Shown: positions 7,669 to 16,846 of the stretch, piece by piece
Position numbering within the stretch: position 1 is the first letter of the stretch
Layout of the letters: each line of letters starts with the position of its first letter
Assembly (NCBI RefSeq): GCF_014697475.1
Contig: NZ_JACJRV010000052.1
Span: 1 to 49,972, forward strand
Reading direction: 5' to 3'
DNA from: Nostoc sp. FACHB-152
GTDB taxonomy: Bacteria > Cyanobacteriota > Cyanobacteriia > Cyanobacteriales > Nostocaceae
DNA length: 49,972 bases
The notes under the pieces: model-generated
Database searches by the model: none
Seen by the model: only the letters and a program-made list of their open reading frames with translations
What the model was told of the DNA's origin: nothing
Position numbers and translations under genes: made by a program

Positions 7669-9165
7669 TTACAATCTGGCTTCTGAAGCATGAATTATGC
7701 TGTATTCATCCTGAAAAAAATTAGCTAACCAATCTTTTACATTCCGAGTAGCATGGCAATCATCTTCGTTGTAGCGTTGAATTATCTCTAAGAAGGTGCG
7801 ATCGCCTGTTTCTAACCATTGATCGTACCAATAAATACACTTAGCACCACTGGCTTCTTTATCTCGCCATTCAAAACCCAACCATCGGGCAATTGCTTTT
7901 AAGGCATAACTTTCTACAGGTAAAGCAACGCTTTGGATTAATTGTTCGTATACGTCTACAAACCGATTTAATACCGGATTTACTGAAGAATGAGGAGTTC
8001 GGTATAACCTAGCCAAACGCTTGACTGTATCATATTCGTACACACAAAAATGATAAATTGGTGCTTCGGGATATTGCCAAACTAAATCTAAAAATTGTCG
8101 CCAAACTAATTCTTCTGCTTCTGGTGTTTCAGCTAAAAAAGAATAAAACTGTTGTGTATTATTTTGTCTGTCAACAACCAAAACACCTAAGAGATAATCT
8201 AAATCTAAATCTGGTTGGGCTTCTATATCAAAATACAGTTCTATAGGGGCTGTAAATATGATTTCTTCTCTAAGCCGATGATTAGATAAAATTAATGGGC
8301 GTTTTTCAATGACAGATTGTGCTTGAGTTACTAACTTAGCGGCTACTATGCTGTCAAACCCAGGCAAGTCTTCCAAAGTAGTGGGGCTTGTATTCGCCAA
8401 AGATTCTAATGTTGTGAGAGAAAGGGCTTCGAGTTGGGCGTAGCGAACAGGTGTTACTCCTGGTAATAGCGAGAGGTGTTTTTGTGATTGGGCGATCGCA
8501 TAACATTGACTATGCCAGTGACAAAGATTGCACTTTTGCCGAGAAATAAACATCTCTGGTGCTTCTGATGACTGTAGCGATTGAATGAACTCCTCCAAAA
8601 TCTGTAACATTTGTGGTGTCCATTTCGCTAAGTCCACTGGATAGCCATTTTCTTTAGTACGTAATAACAACCACGCTGTATTAGGGCCTACTCCCTGCAC
8701 TTTTGCCAAGGCTTGGGCGTGAAATGCAGCGACAGCCTGATATTCCTGTTTAGGACGCTTACCCAGTTCTATATTTGCTGGAACATACATCCAATCTCCA
8801 AAACAAGATTCTCCCGGCTGTTTAATCAACAAATCTGGACGGCTGAGAAGTGTGTATTTCTCACTGGCTGTCTCTACCCAATCTTGATATTTGCTTAACA
8901 GCACTCCCTGGTAAATATACTCAACTCCGCGCTGCATTAATTCTAAAGTCGCCGCTTGTCCAGCTTCATAATCCCTTGGGGGATAGTTTGGTTGTTCATA
9001 GGGTAACTCTGCTAAAATGCCCCGTTGATAGGCAATTTTGTCTTGTTGCAATTTGGCTAACAAGTCATTAGGTGCATCTCGCTGGCTTTTATCAGCTTTA
9101 ATATCTAAAAAAGGTCGGCGTTTGCAGCGTTGGTATTGGAGTAAGTGTTCAGCATTAATCAGCAT
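7669..9165 (-). CDS. TM0106-type RecB-like nuclease with RNase H-fold C-terminal domain
   Basis: 498 residues. The N-terminus MLINAEHLLQYQRCKRRPFL and the region around LLSRPDLLIK form a RecB/Cas4-like PD-(D/E)XK segment. KCNLCHWHSQC, with the early cysteine, is consistent with a bound iron-sulfur cluster. LLPGVTPVRYAQL and DLPGFDSIVAAKL are two helix-hairpin-helix DNA-binding motifs. From about residue 300 a DEDD exonuclease-like domain begins with ELYFDIEAQPD and ends with YNEDDCHATRNVKDWL. This is a known domain order of unknown physiological role, probably in DNA repair or processing. It is the first gene of a leftward cluster with the PIN protein. A fragment of a second copy lies at 6381-6431. 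Confidence 0.85.
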   Translation of the reverse strand: MLINAEHLLQYQRCKRRPFLDIKADKSQRDAPNDLLAKLQQDKIAYQRGILAELPYEQPNYPPRDYEAGQAATLELMQRGVEYIYQGVLLSKYQDWVETASEKYTLLSRPDLLIKQPGESCFGDWMYVPANIELGKRPKQEYQAVAAFHAQALAKVQGVGPNTAWLLLRTKENGYPVDLAKWTPQMLQILEEFIQSLQSSEAPEMFISRQKCNLCHWHSQCYAIAQSQKHLSLLPGVTPVRYAQLEALSLTTLESLANTSPTTLEDLPGFDSIVAAKLVTQAQSVIEKRPLILSNHRLREEIIFTAPIELYFDIEAQPDLDLDYLLGVLVVDRQNNTQQFYSFLAETPEAEELVWRQFLDLVWQYPEAPIYHFCVYEYDTVKRLARLYRTPHSSVNPVLNRFVDVYEQLIQSVALPVESYALKAIARWLGFEWRDKEASGAKCIYWYDQWLETGDRTFLEIIQRYNEDDCHATRNVKDWLANFFQDEYSIIHASEARL

Positions 9166-9295
9166 TCATTTAAGCTAACAATAAATATGGCTTTCTGGCA
9201 GTGAAAAAAAGGGAAGAGGGAACAGGAATTATTCTATTGACTTGTCACTGTTTCCTGCCCCAAGGGTTTAGAGTAAAAATATTGAGATTCGGCAC

Positions 9296-10483
9296 ATGAC
9301 TAGTGTTTCTGCTATCCAAACAGATTTGCGTCACCATCGAGAGCAATTTCCAGCTTTAGCTAATAAGATTTATTTTAACTATGGAGGACAAGGCCCGTTA
9401 CCAAAAAAGGCGATGGATGCGATTATCCAAGCTGAGACTTATATTCAACAGCTAGGGCCATTTGGCAATGAAGTCGGACGTTGGATAGGTTCACATACTC
9501 AAACTATCAAACAAGCGATCGCATCGGAGTTAAATACAACCCCAGAAACCATCACCTTAACTGAGAATGTCACGGTAGGCTGTAATATTCCCTTGTGGGG
9601 AATTGATTGGCATTCTGGCGACCATCTGCTGCTTTCTGACTGCGAACATCAAGGGGTAATTGCCGCAGCCAAAGAAATTGGGCGGAGATTTAATGTAGAA
9701 GTTACCACTTGTCCTTTAATGGCAACTTTAAATGAGGGCGACCCTGTGGCGGTTATTGCCGAACATTTACGCCCCAATACCCGCTTAGTGATTCTCAGCC
9801 ACGTCCTTTGGAATACTGGTCAAGTTTTACCCCTAGAAAAAATTATAGAAGTATGTCGAAAGAATAATTCTTTAGTATTAGTTGATGCTGCCCAATCTGT
9901 TGGTTTATTGCCTTTAAACCTAACTCAATTGGGGGCAGATTTTTATGCTTTTACAGGTCATAAATGGTGGTGTGGCCCGGCTGGTGTAGGTGGTTTATAT
10001 ATTAAACCAGACGCATTAGAAAAACTTGCACCAACATTTATTGGTTGGCGTGGCGTAATTAAAGATAGCCAAGGTCAGCCGATAGATTTCTTAAGCGATG
10101 GGCAACGATATGAAGTTGGTACATCAGCTTATTCCTTTTATGCTGGGTTAGTAGAAGCGATCGCACTTCATCAGCAATGGGGTACAGCCGAGGAACGTTA
10201 TCAGCAAATTTGCCGCAACAGTGAATATCTCTGGCGTAAATTATCAGCCTTACCTCAAATTAAATGTCTCCGAACTTCCCCACCCGAAAGCGGTTTAGTC
10301 TCGTTTCAATTTGTCGAACATAATTCCCAAACGAGTGCTAAGTTAGTGCAATTTTTAGAGACAAATAAGATATTCACCCGCACCATTGCTAAACCTGACT
10401 GCATCCGCGCGACTGTTCACTACTTTACTTTAGAGTCAGAAATTGACCAGTTGATAGAACAAATAGAAGAGTTTAGTCAGTAG
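9296..10483 (+). CDS. Class V aminotransferase-fold PLP enzyme, cystine/cysteine C-S lyase-like
   Basis: 395 residues of the SufS/NifS fold. The PLP lysine is in FTGHKWWCGPAGVGGLY and the PLP-binding aspartate in LVLVDAAQSVGLLPL. The start NKIYFNYGGQGPLP and the stretch LLLSDCEHQGVIAA resemble the C-DES cystine lyase described from Synechocystis. That enzyme releases persulfide sulfur from cystine and can assist iron-sulfur cluster formation. The usual SufS active-site cysteine loop is not apparent, which also argues for the C-DES branch. It starts with ATG at 9296, divergent from the nuclease gene across a 130-base gap, and converges on the large kinase gene with only about 30 bases between. 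Confidence 0.82.
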   Translation: MTSVSAIQTDLRHHREQFPALANKIYFNYGGQGPLPKKAMDAIIQAETYIQQLGPFGNEVGRWIGSHTQTIKQAIASELNTTPETITLTENVTVGCNIPLWGIDWHSGDHLLLSDCEHQGVIAAAKEIGRRFNVEVTTCPLMATLNEGDPVAVIAEHLRPNTRLVILSHVLWNTGQVLPLEKIIEVCRKNNSLVLVDAAQSVGLLPLNLTQLGADFYAFTGHKWWCGPAGVGGLYIKPDALEKLAPTFIGWRGVIKDSQGQPIDFLSDGQRYEVGTSAYSFYAGLVEAIALHQQWGTAEERYQQICRNSEYLWRKLSALPQIKCLRTSPPESGLVSFQFVEHNSQTSAKLVQFLETNKIFTRTIAKPDCIRATVHYFTLESEIDQLIEQIEEFSQ

Positions 10484-10514
10484 CCATTGCTCATTTGTTA
10501 CAAGTCTTTCTAAG

Positions 10515-13500
10515 CTACTTATCAATTAAAGAAATAGCTGCTTGAGAGGCTAAAAGTTGTAAAACTTCCAAACGAGAATTTGTAAAGACTCCTGTTGATA
10601 AATCATTCTCTAAATAAAGTAAGCCAATGAACTGGTCTTGATGAATTAGAGGACAGCAATAGATAGATTTTGCTTGAGTTTTGAGAATATAAGGGTCATA
10701 AATAAAAATCCCCTCAACTGTGGCATTATTTAATATCACAGTTTTTTGTGTTCTCTCAACATAGTTAATCACTGAAACAGGTAATTCTGGCAGCAATTCT
10801 GTTTTTGGCGGTGACGGCAGCAAGCATACTTCATATTCTAAAGATGCTGAAGTTTTATTGGTGATTGGTTCAAGTTCGTTGTTAACTGATAATATTGAGC
10901 GATCGCTAACAGCTACAGGTTGTAATTTTCCAGCTTTTGATAACAACAAAACACCTTTACAAGCACCAGTAGATTCGATAGTAACTTGCATTAATTTAGC
11001 TAGCAATGTGTCATAATCACTTGCCGAGGTAATTACTTGTAAAGCTTTGGCAATTGCGGCTATATCTAGTGCGCTTGTATGTATGGTTGATTTAGCAGTA
11101 ACTATAGTTTGGCTAATATCAATGTTCAGATTTTCTCGTTGGAGAATTCTAGAAAAGAATTCTGGATACCTTGATTCTAAATTTTTGACTTTTGCTGTTG
11201 CTCCCCAACGAATATAACTATAGTAAGACTTAATGAGATAAACTTCTGCGATCGCTTCTTGATTACTAGCAAAATAAAACTCCGATGCTAATTCATTCGC
11301 TAAGGCTTCTTCTTGAATATATCCGGCTTTTTCTGCACCTTGAATAGCTGCTTTGTAATGAGCGATCGCTTCAGTATAATTGCCTAAAACTCGTGCTTTT
11401 TCAGCTTCAACTAGCACATATTTATGATAATAGTTTTCTGGAGCTTGTTCTGCCCAAGTTGCCATCTTTTGCTGATTATTTTCAACCTTTTGCAAAAGAT
11501 GCTTTTGTGCTTTTGGATTTGACTGATTATTATAACTAGCTAACAGTGCCAAAGAATAGTAAAAATTATGCACTGGCAATGTCATAAACCCCAAAATACT
11601 TGCTTTATATTTATCTGCCAACTCTGCATTTTCTACAGATTTATCATACTCTTTAAACAAATACAGCAGCATGGCTTTGTAGAAATAAGTCATGAACAAT
11701 GAAGTCCTGACATTTGCTGACTGAAAAATTGGCAGCATTTCATATTCATTAAAAGTATCGCCAATTAAACGGCAGGGATTGGCTGATTCACCTAATAAAT
11801 TAGCTACCGTTTGTCTGACTGTACTAATTGAATGAATGACATATTTTTGTTTCAGCTTCAGCATTAAATCAATATATTGTTTTTGGGAAGCATTAACGGT
11901 TTCTAAATCCTCACCAAGTAAAAATGTATAGTGACAATAATTAATACTGCTGTAACCTGCATATTCTATATCACCCGCTGCTAAACTCATTTGTAAAGCA
12001 TCTACAAAAGCTGGAATTGTTTCTCGACTATGCTCTTTCCAATGGCGAATAAAAGCATTAAATATATTGACAACTTTGCATTTTAATTCTGTGTTATCAA
12101 ACCGCTCTAGCAGCTTCATCGCTAGTTGCCCAAATTCATATCCAGACTTAATATCTCCTAATGCACCGCATAGCAGCCAGCCATAAAGAGCATATCCATA
12201 AGCAGCCTGGGGAGAATTGCCATACCGTACACTCAGATTAACCATCTTAAATGTTACGACTGGGAATAAATTTGGGGTTGTTAAATAAGCTGGCACAAGA
12301 ACTGTAATTAAAACCCGCATTGCCGCAATTTTATGGGGATCTGTCATTTCTGGCAACTGGGCTAAATTATCAATTCCTTTGGCTGCGACAATCATTTTAG
12401 TTATCAGCGAGTTACCTATAATATTTAAATTACTAGGTGCTTTAGGCAGAGAAATACCCAAAATTTTCAATGCCTCTAAGGCAGCATTTATCGCCTCTAA
12501 CATTTGGTTTTGAGCAATATAAAATTGAATTTTGCTTTCGTAGACTTTGATTTTGTCTAGAGGTTTTTTAGCTTTAGCTAAAACAATATCTGATAATTTT
12601 TTAGCTTGCTCATAATTGGTATTGAGGTACTCAGCTTCTATCGTTGCAGTATAAAGATTAAGGGCTAAATCATAATTAGTAACCCAAGCTGTTTTGGAAA
12701 TTAGTTTTAAACCAATATTTAAATACTTGACAGCAGCTTCATAAGCTGTTGCTCGTTTGGCTTTAGAACTAGCGATTAAATTAAGATAAGCTAGATGTTC
12801 TTTGTCGGCTGGCTGACTGATCAATTCTCTGCCAATATTAAGCTGATTAACAATATCAAAAATATTCTCTTTTAGGGCTGAATCAGGAGTATTATGCAAT
12901 AAAAAGCGACCAATACGCAAATGAGTTTTTTGCTTCTGGTCATCAGGGATTAAAGAATATACTGCTTGTTGCACGCGATCGTGTAAAAATTTATAGGTAA
13001 TTTTGACATCATCTATCTGCCCATACTGCTGTTCTAGTTTTTCGGCAAACATGGGAATTTTATCTGCTTGGGAGAGGGGCAAAATTAAGCCAGATTGCAG
13101 GGCTTCCCACAATAAATTAGCAGTATCTTTTAACGATGTTTTATTAACAACTGCTAGATTTTCTAAGGTGAATTGATGACCCATACAAGCAGCTATTTTC
13201 AATACTTGTATGGTTGAATCTGGTAATTTTTGCAGATTGCGTACAAGTAATTCTACGACACCATAATCTGTAATTCCTTCTGCTTGAATTTGCTGTATTT
13301 CCCACTGCCATTGTTTAGTATTAAAGTTAAATTGCAACAAACCTTCAGAATATAGTGTTTGTAGCATTTGCATTAAATAAAACGGATTACCTTGAGTTTT
13401 ATGATAAATTAGTCGAGCTAAATCTCTTACCTTTTCGTGGTGAATATTATGTACACAACCACTATTTATAGGCTTGTTGAAAGTATCAATAATGAATTCA

Positions 13501-15089
13501 TATACATTATCAAATGTTAATAGCTGAAGCACAATATTCTGCACTTCAGATTTGCGGTAACGAATTTTTTCAATTGTAATGATGCTAGGATGATTTGGGC
13601 TAACTTCGTTATCTCGATAAGCAGCTATTAATAATAAATATTTGCTATCTGGATTGCAGATGACGTTCTCAATTAATTTTAGTGATGGTGCATCGGCCCA
13701 CTGCAAGTCATCCAAAAATAAAACAAGTGGGTGTTCTGGTTTAGCAAAAATATCAAAGAATTTTTGAAAAACGCAATCTAAGCTATTTTGAAATTCTGTA
13801 GCTCCTAGTTCAGGTATAGGCTTTTGAGTACCAATAATATTTTCTACTTCAGGAATTACGTCAATAATTACTTGAGAATTTGCGCCTAATGCTGTTAAAA
13901 GATTTTGTTTCCAAAGGGCGATTTTTTCGGGACTTTGAGTTAATATTTGCTGAATTAAAGTTTGAAAAGCCTGAATTAAGGCTGCATAAGGAAAATTTTT
14001 CTGAGATTGATCAAATTTGCCGGAAATAAAATATCCTCGTTGGCGAACTATGGGTTTGTGAATTTCATTAACGACACTGGTTTTTCCAATTCCAGAATAG
14101 CCAGAAATCAGGATCATTTCTGTACTACCATTGCTAACTCGCTCAAACGTTTTTAGAAGCGATCGCACTTCTTCTGTGCGTCCGTAGAGTTTTTGTGGAA
14201 TCAAAAATTGCCCAGATTGATCTAATTCTCCCAAGGTAAATTTCGTGATTTCACCTTGAGATTGCAACTGATACAAACAAGTTTCTAAATCTGCTTTCAA
14301 ACCCAGAGCATTTTGATACCTATTTTCAGCAGTTTTAGCCATTAACTTCAGCACAATGTCCGACACTGCTTTAGGAATTTCTGAGTCAAGTTCATGGGGT
14401 GGTGTTGGATTTTTTGCTAGATGACAATGTATTAATTCCAAAGCATCAGTACTTGTAAACGGTAACTGACCCGTCAACAATTCATAGAAAGTGACACCAA
14501 GAGAATAAAAGTCTGTGCGGTAGTCAATTGACCGATTCATTCTTGCGGTTTGCTCTGGTGAAATATAAGCAAGAGTTCCTTCTAGCTTTTCAGGATTGTT
14601 GATGGAAGGGTTTTCTTGAGACAGCCGAGAAGCAATGCTGAAATCAATTAACTTAACTGTCAAACTATCCGGGTCTAAAAGGATATTTTGGGGGTTAATG
14701 TCTTTATGAATAATATAATTTTTATGTATGCTATGTAAAATTTCAGATAGCTGAATTGCAATAGGAAGAAATGACAAAACTGGCAGTTTTCCTAAAGTTA
14801 ATAATTGTTGAAATGATATGCCCCAAAAATCTTCTAAAATTATGGCTAAATTGTTTCCATAATGCTCTAAACTATATACTTTAGCGATTCCTTTGATATC
14901 GGATAAAGTCTGAAGAATTGTATATTCATGGCGTAGTCTTGTTATCTCTTCTAAGGTTGGATATTCAGAATTAATAGTTTTAACAATAACTGTAGAGTAG
15001 TCTGACTCTCGCCGTACACGATAAATAGCTGTATCTATGCCTTCATGCAGGCAATCGTTGAGTAAATAACCAGGCAGATTGAAAATCAT
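10515..15089 (-). CDS. Large Ser/Thr kinase - AAA ATPase - GAF signalling protein without output domain
   Basis: 1524 residues. Residues 1-280 are a protein kinase: lysine in VIVKTIN (K37), catalytic HKDINPQNILL (D130), and DFS (149-151) in place of DFG. The kinase is followed by an AAA/NACHT-like ATPase with P-loop GYSGIGKT (330-337) and Walker B LVLFLDDLQWAD (~460). A long helical, TPR-like region spans about 600-1300. A GAF domain occupies about 1340-1510, ending LASQAAISLIDK. Relatives usually continue into a PAS/histidine kinase or another output module. Here the protein stops right after GAF and no histidine kinase remnant follows. It probably senses a signal and phosphorylates or scaffolds partners; the ligand is unknown. 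Confidence 0.9.
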   Translation of the reverse strand: MIFNLPGYLLNDCLHEGIDTAIYRVRRESDYSTVIVKTINSEYPTLEEITRLRHEYTILQTLSDIKGIAKVYSLEHYGNNLAIILEDFWGISFQQLLTLGKLPVLSFLPIAIQLSEILHSIHKNYIIHKDINPQNILLDPDSLTVKLIDFSIASRLSQENPSINNPEKLEGTLAYISPEQTARMNRSIDYRTDFYSLGVTFYELLTGQLPFTSTDALELIHCHLAKNPTPPHELDSEIPKAVSDIVLKLMAKTAENRYQNALGLKADLETCLYQLQSQGEITKFTLGELDQSGQFLIPQKLYGRTEEVRSLLKTFERVSNGSTEMILISGYSGIGKTSVVNEIHKPIVRQRGYFISGKFDQSQKNFPYAALIQAFQTLIQQILTQSPEKIALWKQNLLTALGANSQVIIDVIPEVENIIGTQKPIPELGATEFQNSLDCVFQKFFDIFAKPEHPLVLFLDDLQWADAPSLKLIENVICNPDSKYLLLIAAYRDNEVSPNHPSIITIEKIRYRKSEVQNIVLQLLTFDNVYEFIIDTFNKPINSGCVHNIHHEKVRDLARLIYHKTQGNPFYLMQMLQTLYSEGLLQFNFNTKQWQWEIQQIQAEGITDYGVVELLVRNLQKLPDSTIQVLKIAACMGHQFTLENLAVVNKTSLKDTANLLWEALQSGLILPLSQADKIPMFAEKLEQQYGQIDDVKITYKFLHDRVQQAVYSLIPDDQKQKTHLRIGRFLLHNTPDSALKENIFDIVNQLNIGRELISQPADKEHLAYLNLIASSKAKRATAYEAAVKYLNIGLKLISKTAWVTNYDLALNLYTATIEAEYLNTNYEQAKKLSDIVLAKAKKPLDKIKVYESKIQFYIAQNQMLEAINAALEALKILGISLPKAPSNLNIIGNSLITKMIVAAKGIDNLAQLPEMTDPHKIAAMRVLITVLVPAYLTTPNLFPVVTFKMVNLSVRYGNSPQAAYGYALYGWLLCGALGDIKSGYEFGQLAMKLLERFDNTELKCKVVNIFNAFIRHWKEHSRETIPAFVDALQMSLAAGDIEYAGYSSINYCHYTFLLGEDLETVNASQKQYIDLMLKLKQKYVIHSISTVRQTVANLLGESANPCRLIGDTFNEYEMLPIFQSANVRTSLFMTYFYKAMLLYLFKEYDKSVENAELADKYKASILGFMTLPVHNFYYSLALLASYNNQSNPKAQKHLLQKVENNQQKMATWAEQAPENYYHKYVLVEAEKARVLGNYTEAIAHYKAAIQGAEKAGYIQEEALANELASEFYFASNQEAIAEVYLIKSYYSYIRWGATAKVKNLESRYPEFFSRILQRENLNIDISQTIVTAKSTIHTSALDIAAIAKALQVITSASDYDTLLAKLMQVTIESTGACKGVLLLSKAGKLQPVAVSDRSILSVNNELEPITNKTSASLEYEVCLLPSPPKTELLPELPVSVINYVERTQKTVILNNATVEGIFIYDPYILKTQAKSIYCCPLIHQDQFIGLLYLENDLSTGVFTNSRLEVLQLLASQAAISLIDK

Positions 15090-15754
15090 TTTTTTATTAA
15101 TTTCTACTGTTTTAAAATTTTATTTGCCAATTGTGAGTATCTTATGAAGAGTAAATATTTAGTAATAAATCTTCATAGGCAATCTGTTATAACAGAAACT
15201 TATTGTTCTGTTTGCCAGTTTTTTTACACTAGGTCGAAATTATGTGATTTTTGCATAGTAATTGTAATAGTTGAATCTATACTATTTCTCAAACTAAGGA
15301 GAAATTATAAGATATGCAAATTGATTAATTCCTCTTTTACTACTGACAGTAGGGAACAGGTAACAGGGTTGAAAGACTATTGATATTTGGCTTTGTTCTG
15401 AAAATTTGTACCTCCTTTAGCTGAAATCTGCTGTATATAATCGTGTTAGCTTTACCCATACACCATTATTAGTGACCGAACTCCGAAGAAATACTTATCG
15501 TTAGTAGTCTAAAAAGCAGTAATTTTAATATGTCCAAATGTGATTTAGCATTTGATTTAAACTGTTAGGGCAGTTCGCAATAGTATGATTGTTTTGTTCG
15601 ACAAATTAAGTGTAAACAAGTTAAATACTAGTCTTAATTAGTCATGTTTTAAATTTATAAACAAAAAATAAATAAATTAGGAAGTTGATAAAAAAGTTAA
15701 TATTTTTTAAAAATATCAAATAAATTCAGAACTTGTCCCCCTCTTAACCTCCAC
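15090..15754. other. AT-rich 665-base intergenic region
   Basis: This region separates two divergent genes, the large kinase (leftward) and the glycosyltransferase (rightward), so it must carry both promoters. It is very AT-rich, especially 15640-15730. A 79-codon open frame at 15144-15383 has no credible ribosome-binding site or protein-like composition and is not called. I find no tRNA, hairpin terminator or strong tandem repeat. Confidence 0.5.
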
Positions 15755-16843
15755 ATGAAACGCCCCATTTTATACGTAGCCATAACTAACCACGGCTTTG
15801 GCCATGCTACTCGTACCGCATCTGTGGCTGCAACTATTCAAAAGTTGTGTCCAGACTTGTTGTTAATTATGGTGACAACTGCGCCACGTTGGTTATTAGA
15901 GTCTTATATAGAAGGTGATTTTATTCATCGTCCCCGCGCTTTTGATTTAGGTGTGGTACAGGCTGATAGTTTGACAATGGATAAAGCAGCGACTTTAGAA
16001 AAATTACTAGATATTAAAAAGCGGCAAAATTCTTTAATAGCTTCAGAAGTTAATTTTATTCGCCAAAATCGAGTGGATTTAATCTTGGCTGATATTCCTT
16101 TTCTTACACCTTTATTTGCAAAAGCAGCAGGAATTCCCTGTTGGATGATGAGTAATTTTGGTTGGGATTTTATTTATAAAGATTGGGGAGGTGAATTTAT
16201 AGCGATCGCAGATTGGATCAGTGAATGTTATTCTAAGTGTGATCGCTTGTTTCGCCTACCGTTTCACGAACCAATGCAGGCGTTTCAAGATATCACGGAT
16301 GTCGGCTTAACCGGTGGTTCTCCCCGTTACCCTAATGATGAATTACGCTCTACTTGGGGGATAACTGCACAACAAGAGAAAACTATTTTGCTGACTTTTG
16401 GTGGCTTAGGTTTACAACAAATTCCTTACGAAAACCTGCAAAATTTTCCAGATTGGCAATTTATTACCTTTGATAAATCTGCGCCTGATTTTACTAATTT
16501 AGTCAAGGTGAATGAGAGTAAATATCGTCCTGTAGATTTTATGCCAATTTGTGGACGAGTAATTTCCAAACCTGGGTACGGAACTTTTTCAGAAGCAACA
16601 CGCTGGGAAACACCTTTGGTGACAATTCCACGTGATGATTTTGCAGAAGCAAGTTATCTATTAGAAGGAATTACTAATTATAACTATCATCAAATTGTTA
16701 CACCCGCAGAATTTTTTGAAGGTGATTGGAACTTCCTCCATAAACTACCTCAACCACCAAGGCAAACCCAACCCATTGCTAAGGATGGAAATGAAGCGAT
16801 CGCTCAAGCTATTATCAACAAAATAGGAAGTTCAGGAAAATAG
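15755..16843 (+). CDS. GT28/MurG-like glycosyltransferase family protein
   Basis: 362 residues. The N-terminus RPILYVAITNHGFGHATRTA has the glycine- and histidine-rich loop of GT-B enzymes (NHGFGHA). The C-terminal half has LLTFGGLGL and then VISKPGYGTFSEATRWETPL, which corresponds to the nucleotide-sugar binding G..T..E region of MurG and L-arabinokinase N-terminal domains. No signal peptide is present. Donor and acceptor cannot be read from sequence. The upstream CCCCCTCTTAACCTCC stretch contains a possible but weak ribosome-binding site. It converges on the 645-residue protein, three bases separating the two genes. Confidence 0.82.
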   Translation: MKRPILYVAITNHGFGHATRTASVAATIQKLCPDLLLIMVTTAPRWLLESYIEGDFIHRPRAFDLGVVQADSLTMDKAATLEKLLDIKKRQNSLIASEVNFIRQNRVDLILADIPFLTPLFAKAAGIPCWMMSNFGWDFIYKDWGGEFIAIADWISECYSKCDRLFRLPFHEPMQAFQDITDVGLTGGSPRYPNDELRSTWGITAQQEKTILLTFGGLGLQQIPYENLQNFPDWQFITFDKSAPDFTNLVKVNESKYRPVDFMPICGRVISKPGYGTFSEATRWETPLVTIPRDDFAEASYLLEGITNYNYHQIVTPAEFFEGDWNFLHKLPQPPRQTQPIAKDGNEAIAQAIINKIGSSGK

Positions 16844-16846
16844 CTA

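Noticed and set aside
15144-15383. 79-codon open frame upstream of the large kinase gene
   Set aside because: No ribosome-binding site, unlikely composition, and it lies in the divergent promoter region.
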